Shown here: positions 38,527-47,900 of the stretch, piece by piece | How the letters are laid out: every line of letters starts with the position of its first letter | Position numbering within the stretch: position 1 is the first letter of the stretch | Assembly (NCBI GenBank): GCA_044226045.1 | Contig: JBGAHR010000004.1 | Span: 90,544-154,543 of the forward strand | DNA from: Endoryza sp044226045 | Lineage (GTDB): Bacteria > Bacteroidota > Bacteroidia > Chitinophagales > Chitinophagaceae | Reading direction: 5' to 3' | Length of the DNA: 64,000 nucleotides | Program-made: the position numbers and the translations under genes | The notes under the pieces: model-generated | The model's input: only the letters and a program-made list of their open reading frames with translations | The model's database searches: none | Told to the model about the DNA's origin: nothing

Positions 38527-41010
38527 GTGAAATTTCGGCCAATATTCTTCATACTAATCTGCTTACTGTCTGGTCTGACCGGCTGGTCGCAAAAAAAATC
38601 GGCTATCGTTAGCGGAAAGGTAGTAGATGAAAATGATCAACCAATGGCTGGCGTCTCCGTGGGAATTCTCGGACGTACAACCATTCAACAAACCTCCGAT
38701 TCGGGTACATTTAGACTGGTAGTACCTGCCGATAAAGCTTTCGCGATTCAATTTACCTTCCTGGGGTACAAGAGCGAACAAAGGAATTTTATCCTGAACG
38801 AGAACGAACAGGAATACCTGGTCGTAAGAATGGAAAGGGGTAGCAAAGAACTGGAGCCGGTGGTCGTAACCGATCAGCGTACCCGCCGTGAAACCGGCCT
38901 GGTCGTCGTCAATCCCAAGAACGCCATCAATATTCCTACTCCCGGCGGCGGCATTGAAAGCCTCATCAAAGTGATAGTAGGGTCTAATAATGAGCTAACC
39001 TCTCAGTATAATGTAAGGGGAGGGAACTATGATGAAAACCTGATTTATGTAAATGACTTCGAGGTTTTCAGACCATACCTGGTAAGAAGCGGTCAACAGG
39101 AAGGGCTGAGCTTTATCAATCCCGAACTGGCTCGCAATGTAAACTTTTATAACGGAGGTTTCCAGGCCCGTTACGGAGACAAGATGTCGTCCGTGCTGGA
39201 CATTCAATACAAAAAACCACGTCGTTTCGGGGGTTCCGCCTATGTCAGCTTACTGGAGCAGGGATTCTCCCTCGAAGGAGTGAGCAGGAATAAAAAGTTC
39301 AGCTTCCTGGTTGGCGTAAGAAACCGAAGCAACCGCAACCTGCTGAGCAGCCAGGAAACCAAGGGCAATTATGTTCCGTCTTCGGCAGACCTGCAGGCAT
39401 TGCTGACTTACCAGCTGAATACCAAAAACAGCCTTGAATTGCTGGGGAATGTTTCCCAAACAAAATTCAGTCTTCAACCCGCCTTCAGCCAGCTTACATC
39501 CAGTGTATTCTCTCCTTATTTCAGCGCTAACCTCGGACTGGATATTTATTTCGAAGGAAGAGAGGAGGATCGCTACCGGACCAATATGCTGGGTCTTTCG
39601 TGGATTCAACAAAAAAATAAAAATCTTCGACTTAAATGGATGGTCAGTCGCTTTGAAGATGATGAAAAAGAAAATATCGACATCACCGGCGCTTACCTTT
39701 TCGGCGAAAGAGAATTCGACAAGAGTAAGCCCGATTTCGGACTGATCAACAATCCGCTTGGAGCCGGTTTGTATCAGACTTTTGCCAGGAACAAATTAAA
39801 TATACAGGTTTGGAACGCATCACATAAAGGCACCTATGATAACGGTCATCATTACTGGCAATGGGGTGTTAGTGCCGAAAAGCAATCGATCAACGACAAG
39901 CTGAACGAATGGGAATACCAGGATTCAGCAGGTTACAATCTCCCCTATCAACCCAATTCACTTACTTTAAGCAAAGTGCTGAAGTCTAAAGCCGATCTGG
40001 ATATTACCCGACTAAGCGGCTACTTGCAGGATAATATTCTTTTTGGAGATTCATCTGACTTTACCCTCCAGGCAGGTGTACGGTTTAATTACAATACACT
40101 TAACCAGGAAATCCTGGTTTCACCGAGACTCGGTTTGGCATGGAAACCTTCTTCCTGGAAAAAAGATGTGATTTTCCGTGGTGCGATCGGCATCTATCAG
40201 CAACCGCCGTTTTACCGCGAACTCAGGAGGTATGATGGTACCCTCAACAAGGACCTGAAAGCTCAGAAAAGTGCACAGGCAGTCGTAGGATTCGATTATA
40301 ATTTCCGTTCGGGTAACCGCGCTTTCAGATTAACTTCAGAGGCGTATTATAAGAAAATGTGGGATGTAGTTCCCTACGATATCGACAATGTGCGACTAAG
40401 ATATTTCGGAGAAAACCGGGCAAAGGCTTATGCCATGGGCGTTGAAGCAAGACTTTATGGCGAACTGGTAAAAGATGCCGAAAGCTGGATTAGTGTGGGC
40501 ATTATGCGTACCCGGGAGAATCTCGACAATGATACCTACTATGCCTATAAACTGGATTCACTGAACAGGCCATACGACAGTACCCTCACAGAGGCAGGCT
40601 GGTTGAGAAGACCCAGCGACCGGTTCTTTACCTTCGGCATGTTTCTGCAGGATTATCTTTCAACAAACAAGAATGCCAAAGTATTCCTGAACCTCATTTA
40701 CGGCAGCAATCTTCCTTATAATATTCCGGGAAGCGTTAAATACAGAAACGCGTTGATCATTGAGCCTTATATAAGGATTGACGTTGGCTTCAGTGTATTG
40801 CTGCTGGATACGGAAAAATCCAATCGGCGAAGCCATAACCCCTTCCGCGATTTTGAGAATATCTGGGCTTCACTGGAGGTATTCAACCTGATCGACCGCG
40901 ATAATACCATCTCTTATTTACTAATAAAAGATTTCTCCAATACTGTCTTTGCAATGCCTAACCGGCTAACACCACGATTAATCAACCTGAAACTGGTTGC
41001 CAGATTCTAA
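38527..41010 (+). CDS. TonB-dependent outer membrane receptor with carboxypeptidase-regulatory-like front domain
   Basis: 827 residues starting with GTG. Signal peptide (FFILICLLSGLTGWSQ). A CarboxypepD_reg-like domain lies at about 23-105 ('VSGKVVDENDQPMAGVSVGI', 'FLGYKSEQRNFIL'). The plug domain covers about 115-230 ('ESLIKVIVGSNNELTSQYNV', 'RGGNYDENLIYVNDFEVF') and the 22-strand barrel reaches the terminal aromatic residue 'LKLVARF'. At under 850 residues and with no SusD partner beside it, it is more like a small-ligand or metal-complex receptor than a SusC polysaccharide importer. Ligand is unknown. Confidence 0.92.
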   Translation: MKFRPIFFILICLLSGLTGWSQKKSAIVSGKVVDENDQPMAGVSVGILGRTTIQQTSDSGTFRLVVPADKAFAIQFTFLGYKSEQRNFILNENEQEYLVVRMERGSKELEPVVVTDQRTRRETGLVVVNPKNAINIPTPGGGIESLIKVIVGSNNELTSQYNVRGGNYDENLIYVNDFEVFRPYLVRSGQQEGLSFINPELARNVNFYNGGFQARYGDKMSSVLDIQYKKPRRFGGSAYVSLLEQGFSLEGVSRNKKFSFLVGVRNRSNRNLLSSQETKGNYVPSSADLQALLTYQLNTKNSLELLGNVSQTKFSLQPAFSQLTSSVFSPYFSANLGLDIYFEGREEDRYRTNMLGLSWIQQKNKNLRLKWMVSRFEDDEKENIDITGAYLFGEREFDKSKPDFGLINNPLGAGLYQTFARNKLNIQVWNASHKGTYDNGHHYWQWGVSAEKQSINDKLNEWEYQDSAGYNLPYQPNSLTLSKVLKSKADLDITRLSGYLQDNILFGDSSDFTLQAGVRFNYNTLNQEILVSPRLGLAWKPSSWKKDVIFRGAIGIYQQPPFYRELRRYDGTLNKDLKAQKSAQAVVGFDYNFRSGNRAFRLTSEAYYKKMWDVVPYDIDNVRLRYFGENRAKAYAMGVEARLYGELVKDAESWISVGIMRTRENLDNDTYYAYKLDSLNRPYDSTLTEAGWLRRPSDRFFTFGMFLQDYLSTNKNAKVFLNLIYGSNLPYNIPGSVKYRNALIIEPYIRIDVGFSVLLLDTEKSNRRSHNPFRDFENIWASLEVFNLIDRDNTISYLLIKDFSNTVFAMPNRLTPRLINLKLVARF

Positions 41011-41170
41011 GCGCTTTCTCTTATGTAGCAATGGGATTCATTCCCAACAACCCGAACAACATCCCATATTGAGAATAACTACATCTGTATCTTATTAGTT
41101 ATTCCTTTTAGAAACAGTTCCTTACGTTTCTGGCATTTGCTTCGAATAGCATGTGCCAAATCGTACTGAA

Positions 41171-42400
41171 ATGAAAATGTCAAGGCTCAGCTTACTCACA
41201 CTGATTAGTATCTTCTTCTTAATCGCTTCCATGAAAGTAAAGGCACAAACCTGCCCCGGTGAAGTTGTTCAGTTTCGTGAAACTTTCGGACAGGGTAATA
41301 ACTCAGCCTCACTGCCCAATGGAAGAACCAACTATAACTATAACAACAATTCGTCACTGAATGATGGTGATTACCGTCTTAACAAGAATTCGCAAGCTCG
41401 TTCGGAATGGTATAGCTCTTCTGACCATACCGGAAACACAAATGGTCGTATGATGATCATCAATGCCAGTTATACTGCCGGTGAGTTTTATCGCGACACT
41501 GTTAACGGACTTCTTCCCAATAATTTCTATTCCGTTTATCTATATGTAATGAACCTGAATACCCTGAGCACCTGTGGAAGTACCGCTATCTTGCCGAATC
41601 TCTCATTTGTGATTGAAGCTTACTATCCGCTCACTAAAAAGTTCAGCACCATTACCACTTTTACTTCCGGAAACATCGCGCGCAGCAGCTCACCCACCTG
41701 GGTATTGACCGGCGGATTCTTTACAGTACCGGTGGGTGTGACTTCGGTGCGTTATCGAATTTTAAACAATGCCACCGGCGGTTGCGGTAACGACCTGGCC
41801 ATTGATGACATCACCTTTGCGCAGTGTTCAGCCGCTACGCTTCCCGTAAAGGGAATGACCCTCACTGCGGATTTACGTAATGGTATCAGCCATATCGAAT
41901 GGTCTACCATGCAGGAAATCGAAACAGCCCGGTTCTTCGTTGAAAGAAGTGCAGACGGCAAAGAATGGGAAACCATTGGCCAGCTGGCTGCAGCTGGTAA
42001 CAGCCAGGTGAGAAAGAACTATCGTTTTGAGGACCTTCATCCGTTTACCCAACAGACTTACTATCGCATCAAAGAAGTGGATGTAAATGGAGCTATGACT
42101 TATTCCTATATCGTATGGGTGAAATCAGCGCCTCAGGTCAATCAGGCTATTACCGCAAGCCCCAACCCTTTTACCAGCCAGGTAACCCTGCAGGTGACCG
42201 CGGCAGATGAAAAACTGGTGGCTGTGCGGGTAACCGATATGAATGGAAGAACTGTTTACGCTGGTACCTCACAGGTTCATAAAGGGAATAACAATATTCA
42301 ATTGTCTAACTGGCAAAAGATGAATCCCGGTATCTATCAAGCCGTAATTACTCAGAATGATGGAGTTGTGATTGGAAGTTCCAAGCTGGTGAAACTTTGA
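41171..42400 (+). CDS. Secreted protein with T9SS type A C-terminal sorting domain
   Basis: 409 residues from the ATG at 41171; the frame opens 6 codons earlier with GTG. Signal peptide 'LLTLISIFFLIASMKVKAQ'. The middle region ('QFRETFGQGNNSASLPNGRT', 'FSVYLYVMNLNTL', 'GGCGNDLAIDDITFAQC') resembles a jelly-roll MAM/CBM-like adhesive module. A fibronectin-like part follows ('ETARFFVERSADGKEWETIG'). The C-terminal 80 residues are a T9SS type A sorting signal with 'ASPNPFTSQVTLQV', 'VRVTDMNGRTVYAG' and 'PGIYQAVITQNDGV'. It is probably exported through the type IX system and anchored on the cell surface. Confidence 0.88.
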   Translation: MKMSRLSLLTLISIFFLIASMKVKAQTCPGEVVQFRETFGQGNNSASLPNGRTNYNYNNNSSLNDGDYRLNKNSQARSEWYSSSDHTGNTNGRMMIINASYTAGEFYRDTVNGLLPNNFYSVYLYVMNLNTLSTCGSTAILPNLSFVIEAYYPLTKKFSTITTFTSGNIARSSSPTWVLTGGFFTVPVGVTSVRYRILNNATGGCGNDLAIDDITFAQCSAATLPVKGMTLTADLRNGISHIEWSTMQEIETARFFVERSADGKEWETIGQLAAAGNSQVRKNYRFEDLHPFTQQTYYRIKEVDVNGAMTYSYIVWVKSAPQVNQAITASPNPFTSQVTLQVTAADEKLVAVRVTDMNGRTVYAGTSQVHKGNNNIQLSNWQKMNPGIYQAVITQNDGVVIGSSKLVKL

Positions 42401-42536
42401 TTGGATCTATTCCAAAAAAGAGAAAAAAGCATCCCGGAATTGGAAGGAAAGAGGAAACCAGATTATACAAAACAATGATTATTAACAACTTAATACTTGG
42501 CACTGCAATTGAAATTCTTGAAACAAATCTGTTTCC

Positions 42537-42944
42537 ATGAATTTCTCAAAGAGTGGCTCAGTTATGAACAGCAAGGATAATATGAACGTACCGGAAATTC
42601 CCGGTATGATCGAACGGTTAGGAAGAAGCTATTCATCTGTAAATCAAGAACCCGACCCTGAAAACATGAAAACAGCATTAATTTTTTCGAAAGTGAGTGT
42701 GAGACCTAATCCGTTCTCCACCTCTGTAACGCTGGAAGTAACCAGCAGCCAGAATCAGCAAGTGATTGTAAGAATGTCGAACGAAGAAGGACAAATTGTG
42801 AAATTGTTTGGCTGGTATCTCTTGAAAGGTACCAACGTAACAACCATGACAGAACTCAACTCTTTCTATAGCGGTACCTATACCATCGCTATTCTCGGAG
42901 GCGACGGAGAGTTGTTCTTCAACACTGAAATCAGCAAAGCATAA
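42537..42944 (+). CDS. Free-standing T9SS sorting-domain-like protein without a signal peptide
   Basis: 135 residues. Residues 1-50 are polar (MNFSKSGSVMNSKDNMNVPE) with no hydrophobic signal. Residues 55-135 match a T9SS type A C-terminal domain: 'VSVRPNPFSTSVTLEV', 'IVRMSNEEGQIVKLFGWYL', 'LKGTNVTTMTELNSF', 'SGTYTIAILGGDGELF'. It follows the full-length T9SS protein by 136 bp and its CTD is similar in plan. Possible explanations are a decayed or trimmed duplicate, a cytoplasmic protein that borrowed the fold, or a start lying further upstream. It ends in a strong terminator. Confidence 0.7.
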   Translation: MNFSKSGSVMNSKDNMNVPEIPGMIERLGRSYSSVNQEPDPENMKTALIFSKVSVRPNPFSTSVTLEVTSSQNQQVIVRMSNEEGQIVKLFGWYLLKGTNVTTMTELNSFYSGTYTIAILGGDGELFFNTEISKA

Positions 42945-42977
42945 CATCGGACCTTAATAAATACGTGTACAAATCAG

Positions 42978-43009
42978 AAAAAGGGAGCACTTGGCCGCTC
43001 CCTTTTTTG
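42978..43009 (+). terminator. Intrinsic terminator after the free-standing sorting-domain gene
   Basis: AAAAAGGGAGC pairs with GCTCCCTTTTT around an 8-base loop, with the T-run included in the stem. Confidence 0.92.
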
Positions 43010-43017
43010 TTTTTTGC

Positions 43018-43235
43018 AAAAACAAAAAAGCGGGAGCGAGTGCGGGAGCGGGAAGAGAAACAGAAAGAGAAACAGAAAGAGAAAGGGGAACAGCATGAAA
43101 TATAATGGTGGGTTTTTTGAATTTTTAATTTTGACTTTGTGGCCTTCACGTTCCCCGGGCTCGGGGAGCGAGAGTGAGAGCGGGAGCGGCAGCTTATAAT
43201 TCGTACAATTCGCGTAATTCGCATAATTCGTATTC
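43018..43235. repeat. Spacer of GGGAGC/GAGTGC, GAAAGA/GAAACA and AATTCGC units 5' of pdxJ
   Basis: GCGGGA/GCGAGT hexamers occupy 43029-43055, GAAACA/GAAAGA hexamers 43055-43090, and GAGAGT/GAGAGC/GGGAGC hexamers 43163-43190. GTACAATTCGCGTAATTCGC-type units follow at 43200-43232 (inverse of those at 10801-10860). Together with the terminator this fills the 308 bp to pdxJ. No gene was seen. Confidence 0.7.
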
Positions 43236-43252
43236 ATCCCTATCTTCGTATC

Positions 43253-43972
43253 ATGACAAAGCTCTCCGTTAATATCAACAAGATCGCTACACTTCGAAAT
43301 AGCAGGGGTGGCAACAATCCCAGTGTTTTACAGGCTGCCATTGATGTGCAGCGATTTGGAGCCGATGGTGTAACGGTTCATCCCCGACCGGATGAAAGAC
43401 ATATCCGTTATAGTGATGTAAGAGAAATCAGCAAAATCATCACCACCGAATTCAATATAGAAGGCAACTGCCGCGAGCAAAAATTTATTGACCTTGTAAT
43501 GGAAGTACGGCCAGCACAGGTTACCCTGGTTCCGGACGCGGAAGGCCAGCTTACTTCCGATCATGGTTGGGATACGATCAAACACAAGGACTACCTCATT
43601 GAGATGAGCAGCCTGTTCAAATCCGCCGGCATCAGGGTAAGCATATTTGTTGATCCGGATGTTCGCATGGTGGAAGCGGCGGCTGAGACAGGAACAGACC
43701 GGATTGAATTGTATACGGAACAGTATGCCCGTTTGTTTGCAGCCGGCAAAAAAGAGGAAGCTATTGCTCCTTATGTATCTGCCGCCGAAAAAGCGGTCTC
43801 GCTGGGGCTTGGATTGAATGCCGGTCATGATCTGGATCTCCAAAACCTGGCCTTTTTTGCCAGGCAGATTCCCAAACTGGATGAGGTAAGCATTGGTCAT
43901 GCATTGATTTCAGATGCCCTGTACCTTGGCCTGGAAAACACCATTCAGCTCTATAAACGCCAACTTCAGTAA
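43253..43972 (+). CDS. pdxJ: Pyridoxine 5'-phosphate synthase
   Basis: 239 residues. It condenses 1-deoxyxylulose 5-phosphate with 3-amino-2-oxopropyl phosphate to pyridoxine 5'-phosphate in the DXP-dependent vitamin B6 route. Typical sequence: 'LSVNINKIATLRNSRGGNNP', 'GADGVTVHPRPDERHIRYSD', 'FNIEGNCREQKFIDLVMEVR', 'TLVPDAEGQLTSDHGWD', 'GLNAGHDLDLQNL', 'SIGHALISDALYLGL'. All catalytic His and Glu regions are present. It is a single-gene unit. Confidence 0.97.
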   Translation: MTKLSVNINKIATLRNSRGGNNPSVLQAAIDVQRFGADGVTVHPRPDERHIRYSDVREISKIITTEFNIEGNCREQKFIDLVMEVRPAQVTLVPDAEGQLTSDHGWDTIKHKDYLIEMSSLFKSAGIRVSIFVDPDVRMVEAAAETGTDRIELYTEQYARLFAAGKKEEAIAPYVSAAEKAVSLGLGLNAGHDLDLQNLAFFARQIPKLDEVSIGHALISDALYLGLENTIQLYKRQLQ

Positions 43973-44062
43973 TCTTGCCCTTCATCCTGCTTTTATTTCA
44001 CTGGTAAAATAGGCAACCGGGCCTGTATTGTCTTTAAATAGCTTGCTGACAAAATCAGGGTC

Positions 44063-45178
44063 ATGAAAAAAATAACCATCCTACTGTGTATTCTATGCAC
44101 CTGCATTACTGCGCTGCATTCACAAATTCCGCTCACAACTGCTCCCAGCGGGGGAAATAAAAAAGCCTGGGTTGGGGAACAGATCGGCCTGACCAAAGTA
44201 AGTATTCATTATGATCGTCCTGGCGTGAAAGGCCGGGAAGGTAAAATCTGGGGACAGCTTGTTCATCCAGGTTTTATCGATCAGGGTTTTGGATCTGCCA
44301 AACAGGCGCCCTGGCGTGCAGGGGCCAACGAAAACACCACCATCGAATTTTCCGGCGATGTGAAGATCAACGGACAGCCGTTACCGGCAGGCAAATACGG
44401 ATTCTTCATTGCCTATGATCCCAAAGAGTGCACGCTTATTTTCTCCAAAAACTCCAGTTCATGGGGCAGCTACTACTACGATCCAAAGGAAGATGCGTTA
44501 AGAGTAAATGTAAGTCCGCAAACGCTGACACAGTCGGTTGAATGGCTGCAATATGAATTTGGGCAGGAAAAAGAAAATTCGGCGGTGGTTACGCTCTCCT
44601 GGGAGAAACTGGCGATTCCTTTTACCATTGAGGTAGATTATGTGAATGACCAGATTGAATCCTTCCGTAAAGAACTCAGATCAGAAAGAGGTTTTATCTG
44701 GCAGGGATGGCAACAGGCTGCACAATGGTGCCTGCAAAGAAACGTAAACCTCGAACAGGCTTTGCAATGGGCAGACAGTGCTTCCAGCACCTCCTTTGGT
44801 GGCGACAAAGAATTCAACACCTGGGCAGTGAAGGCCGGACTGCTGAATAAACTGGGCAGGAATGAAGAAGCGGCCGCAATCATGAAAAAAGCCCTGCCAT
44901 TGGGCAGCATGCTGGATATTCATCAATACGGTCGCCAATTGCTGGCCATGAAGAAACCCCAGGAAGCACTGGAGGTATTCAAATTGAACTTCCAGAAAAA
45001 TCCAAACCAGTTCACCACACTGGCCGGACTAACCAGGGGCTACTCAGCCATAGGTGATTACAAAACTGCACTGAAGTATGCTCAACAGGCATTGCCACTG
45101 GCACCCGATAATAACAACAGGAATTCCGTTCAAAGCATGATCGATAAACTGAAAGCCAACCAGGATGTGAATCAATAA
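44063..45178 (+). CDS. DUF2911 protein with C-terminal TPR-like region, exported
   Basis: 371 residues with a signal peptide (ITILLCILCTCITALHSQ). Residues about 40-190 are a DUF2911 domain: 'TKVSIHYDRPGVKGREGKIW', 'WRAGANENTTIEFSGDVKI', 'LPAGKYGFFIAYDPKECTLI', 'SSSWGSYYYDPKEDALRV'. The C-terminal 150 residues are helical repeats ('GLLNKLGRNEEAAAIMKKAL', 'TRGYSAIGDYKTALKYAQQA'). DUF2911 proteins are common in Bacteroidota and of unknown function. It shares a bidirectional terminator with the TlpA-type gene. Confidence 0.85.
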   Translation: MKKITILLCILCTCITALHSQIPLTTAPSGGNKKAWVGEQIGLTKVSIHYDRPGVKGREGKIWGQLVHPGFIDQGFGSAKQAPWRAGANENTTIEFSGDVKINGQPLPAGKYGFFIAYDPKECTLIFSKNSSSWGSYYYDPKEDALRVNVSPQTLTQSVEWLQYEFGQEKENSAVVTLSWEKLAIPFTIEVDYVNDQIESFRKELRSERGFIWQGWQQAAQWCLQRNVNLEQALQWADSASSTSFGGDKEFNTWAVKAGLLNKLGRNEEAAAIMKKALPLGSMLDIHQYGRQLLAMKKPQEALEVFKLNFQKNPNQFTTLAGLTRGYSAIGDYKTALKYAQQALPLAPDNNNRNSVQSMIDKLKANQDVNQ

Positions 45179-45193
45179 AAATATAAGGGTAAG

Positions 45194-45226
45194 AAAAAGG
45201 GTCGCTTTATTGAGCGACCCTTTTTT
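45194..45226. terminator. Bidirectional intrinsic terminator
   Basis: AAAAAGGGTCGC pairs with GCGACCCTTTTT around an 8-base loop. A-run and T-run on either side allow termination of both convergent genes. Confidence 0.9.
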
Positions 45227-45245
45227 ATTAAAAAAGTTTCTTCGC

Positions 45246-46343
45246 CTATTCGCATCCGAGTAACTCGCAGAGTTTCGCCACCAGGTCACTGCCTCTCAAA
45301 TCACGTCCGATTATTTTTCCATCGGGACCAACCAGGAAATTCTGCGGGATAGATCGCACCCGGTATTTCTGTGCCACTTCATTGTTCCAGTATTTCAGAT
45401 CGCTGACATGTGTCCAGGAAAGATTGTCATCATGTATGGCTTTTAACCAATTGTCTTTTGATCTGTCGAGTGATACTCCCAGTACCGTAAAGTTTTTGCT
45501 CTTGAATCGTTGATAGGCATTCACCACATTGGGGTTCTCCATCCGGCAGGGCTGACACCAACTGGCCCAGAAATCGATCAATACATATTTACCCTTGAAA
45601 GAAGACAATGACACCGGTTTACCAAGCGTATCTTCCTGGATAAAAGGAATCGCATCCGTTCCAATGGCACCTACCTTGGCATCTGAAATCTGCGTTTCCA
45701 GGATCTTGCCATAAAAGCCCGCCTTTTGCGTGGCGGAAAGTTTGTTGAATCTCTTTTCAACAACTGCCAGGTCGCCTTCAATTTCACTGGTTACCAATAC
45801 CACGAAGGGCGCAACGGGTGAATTGGGTTTAGTTTCAATGAAATCATCAATGGTTTTCCGAATCTTGTTTACATGATCGTTATAAGTGATCATGATAGAA
45901 TCACCTCTTTGCAGGTTCGGTGTGGAGGCTACCTGCTGGTTAAGCTGTGAAAGTCGTGTTACCAGCGGCGTGAAGCTTTCCTGGAATTCAGAAAAATCCT
46001 TGTGAATGGGTGAGCCGGAAACAACAGTTGTCTGAAGGCTGGCAATATCTCCCTGCAAACTGATATTCTCATTGCCAATAAACATCAGGAATTTTTTCTG
46101 TGCCTCGTGAAAGTTGACCTGGTAGATATTGGGTTCTCCCACTGTACCTGTCAATGTAAAGACTCCTTTCTTGACAAGCGTACGGGCAACCGTATCTGTT
46201 TCGTCATTAAAGTTTGTAAGGGTGACCACGGAATTTTCTGCCAGTCCTTTGATCGCCCCTTTAATGGTAAATCCGGGTTGACTGGCTTTTTGGGCCATCA
46301 CCCATACAGGCATCAGGAGGAACAGGAAACACAATTTTTTCAT
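45246..46343 (-). CDS. TlpA-family thiol:disulfide oxidoreductase with DUF4369 domain
   Basis: 365 residues with a signal peptide (MKKLCFLFLLMPVWVMAQ). A DUF4369-type domain at about 22-120 ('FTIKGAIKGLAENSVVTLTN', 'FMFIGNENISL'-like 'LMFIGNENISLQGDIASL') precedes a helical linker and a C-terminal AhpC/TlpA thioredoxin domain. The active site is 'FWASWCQPCRMENP' (CxxC) at about residue 261 and the cis-Pro is in 'VRSIPQNFLVG'. It is probably a periplasmic reductase anchored or free in the envelope. It is divergent from the FkbM methyltransferase gene. Confidence 0.9.
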   Translation of the reverse strand: MKKLCFLFLLMPVWVMAQKASQPGFTIKGAIKGLAENSVVTLTNFNDETDTVARTLVKKGVFTLTGTVGEPNIYQVNFHEAQKKFLMFIGNENISLQGDIASLQTTVVSGSPIHKDFSEFQESFTPLVTRLSQLNQQVASTPNLQRGDSIMITYNDHVNKIRKTIDDFIETKPNSPVAPFVVLVTSEIEGDLAVVEKRFNKLSATQKAGFYGKILETQISDAKVGAIGTDAIPFIQEDTLGKPVSLSSFKGKYVLIDFWASWCQPCRMENPNVVNAYQRFKSKNFTVLGVSLDRSKDNWLKAIHDDNLSWTHVSDLKYWNNEVAQKYRVRSIPQNFLVGPDGKIIGRDLRGSDLVAKLCELLGCE

Positions 46344-46435
46344 CAGATCTAAATTTATACTCTCTTTTTAACGAAGGGAATGAATGCAAATTATGCAGTT
46401 TTGAGTTAACCATTTCCAAATAATAACCACCGGCC

Positions 46436-47260
46436 ATGAAGCCGGTAATTTTGTACTTTCATTCCCTAATTGACATCTACCCGACAGTCATTGATATGAT
46501 CAGGCGAACAACCCTTTTTCTGACTATGATAAGAAGATATGGCTTTTTCAAGGCCTTGCTTCTTCTTTTTCAAAGTCTTCGGTCATCAGGCCTTTCTGTT
46601 ATTCGCCTTCCTGGCCTGGCACAACCTGTCTACCTTCGAAACGGAACTTCAGACTGGCCCACTTTTCACCAGGTGTTCACATTTGAAGAATACCATCTCA
46701 AACTGCCTTTTTCACCCGAATACATTATTGATTGTGGCGCCAATATCGGGCTTGCTGTTGCCTATTTGAAATACCGATACCCTTCTGCCCGCATCATTGC
46801 CATCGAACCGGAAGCATCCAATTTCGGGCAGGCCCGGAAGAATACAGAACACTACCGGGATGTTCACCTCGTGCAGGCAGCCATCTGGAACCGGAAGACG
46901 ACACTTACTCTTGTACCGGGGAATGATCAACGGCATTGGTCGTTCTTCATGAAAGAAACAGAGCCCGGTGAAAAGGGCACTACAGCCGCTGTTTGCATAG
47001 ATGATCTGCAAACGGAATTTAACTTCCCCCGTATAGATATTTTAAAAGTGGATATTGAAGGAGGCGAGCGGGAACTATTTGATGCGCATTACGAACACTG
47101 GCTGCCTGCCACCAGGGTGATTGTACTGGAGACCCATGACCAGGACCGGCCAGGCACTTCACGCAGTTTCTTTCAAAGACTGGGTGAAAACAATTTTTCG
47201 GTTATCCTACAGGGTGAAAATTTTGTTTGCGTAAGAAACGAATATCTCCAACAGGCCTGA
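46436..47260 (+). CDS. FkbM-family methyltransferase
   Basis: 274 residues. A class I SAM-dependent methyltransferase is visible in 'YIIDCGANIGLAVAYLKYR' (motif I, about residue 100), 'RIIAIEPEASNFGQARKN' (motif II), and 'FPRIDILKVDIEGGERELFD', the FkbM signature, at about 198-218. The N-terminal 90 residues carry a short amphipathic lead. FkbM enzymes O-methylate sugars or polyketides. The target here could be a surface glycan (inference). Its stop codon is directly followed by the convergent hisIE stop with no gap, so the two genes meet tail to tail. Confidence 0.87.
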   Translation: MKPVILYFHSLIDIYPTVIDMIRRTTLFLTMIRRYGFFKALLLLFQSLRSSGLSVIRLPGLAQPVYLRNGTSDWPTFHQVFTFEEYHLKLPFSPEYIIDCGANIGLAVAYLKYRYPSARIIAIEPEASNFGQARKNTEHYRDVHLVQAAIWNRKTTLTLVPGNDQRHWSFFMKETEPGEKGTTAAVCIDDLQTEFNFPRIDILKVDIEGGERELFDAHYEHWLPATRVIVLETHDQDRPGTSRSFFQRLGENNFSVILQGENFVCVRNEYLQQA

Positions 47261-47866
47261 TTACTTAACCGCATGTCTTGATTGCAGTAAATCTACCACC
47301 TGCTGCAACCGGTATCCTTTCGCGTTCAGCAAAACGAGGTAATGAAAAAGCAGATCGGCAGCTTCGTTGAGGAATAACTCCTCATTGTCATCTTTTGATT
47401 CAATTACCAGTTCAACAGCTTCTTCACCCACTTTCTGGGCGATCTTGTTGATTCCTTTTTTGAACAACTGGTGAACGTATGACTTCTCATCATTGCTTTT
47501 CTTTCTCAACTGGATAATATCTTCGAGGTAGTAAAGAAAATCCTCTTTATGATTTTTCTCACTCCAACAGGTATCTGCACCGGTGTGACAGGTAGGACCC
47601 AGCGGTTCGGCTTTGATCAGCAGCGTGTCGTTATCACAATCGATCAACAGTTGTTTCAGGAGTAGAAAATGACCACTCTCCTCCCCCTTTGTCCATAACC
47701 TCTTTTTACTTCTGCTATAGAAGGTCACTTTTCCGGATTCTTCTGTTTTTTGCAGGGCCTCCTCATTCATAAAGCCCAGCATCAATACTTTTTGGGTGGT
47801 AAAGTCCTGCACGATGGCCGGTACCATTCCGTCGGTGTATTTTTTGAAATCTACTTTCATGATCAT
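47261..47866 (-). CDS. hisI: Bifunctional phosphoribosyl-AMP cyclohydrolase / phosphoribosyl-ATP pyrophosphohydrolase
   Basis: 201 residues, HisIE fusion. The N-terminal HisI domain (about 1-110) shows 'LMLGFMNEEALQKTEESGKV', 'FYSRSKKRLWTKGEESG', and the metal site 'DCDNDTLLI' with 'GPTCHTGADTCW'. The C-terminal HisE domain (about 115-201) shows 'GINKIAQKVGEEAVELVIES'. It performs steps 2 and 3 of histidine biosynthesis. It is the last gene of the trp-his supraoperon, 34 bp downstream of the small orf59. Confidence 0.96.
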   Translation of the reverse strand: MIMKVDFKKYTDGMVPAIVQDFTTQKVLMLGFMNEEALQKTEESGKVTFYSRSKKRLWTKGEESGHFLLLKQLLIDCDNDTLLIKAEPLGPTCHTGADTCWSEKNHKEDFLYYLEDIIQLRKKSNDEKSYVHQLFKKGINKIAQKVGEEAVELVIESKDDNEELFLNEAADLLFHYLVLLNAKGYRLQQVVDLLQSRHAVK

Positions 47867-47900
47867 TTCAATATTAGATCCAGGATGGAAAACAATTGTA

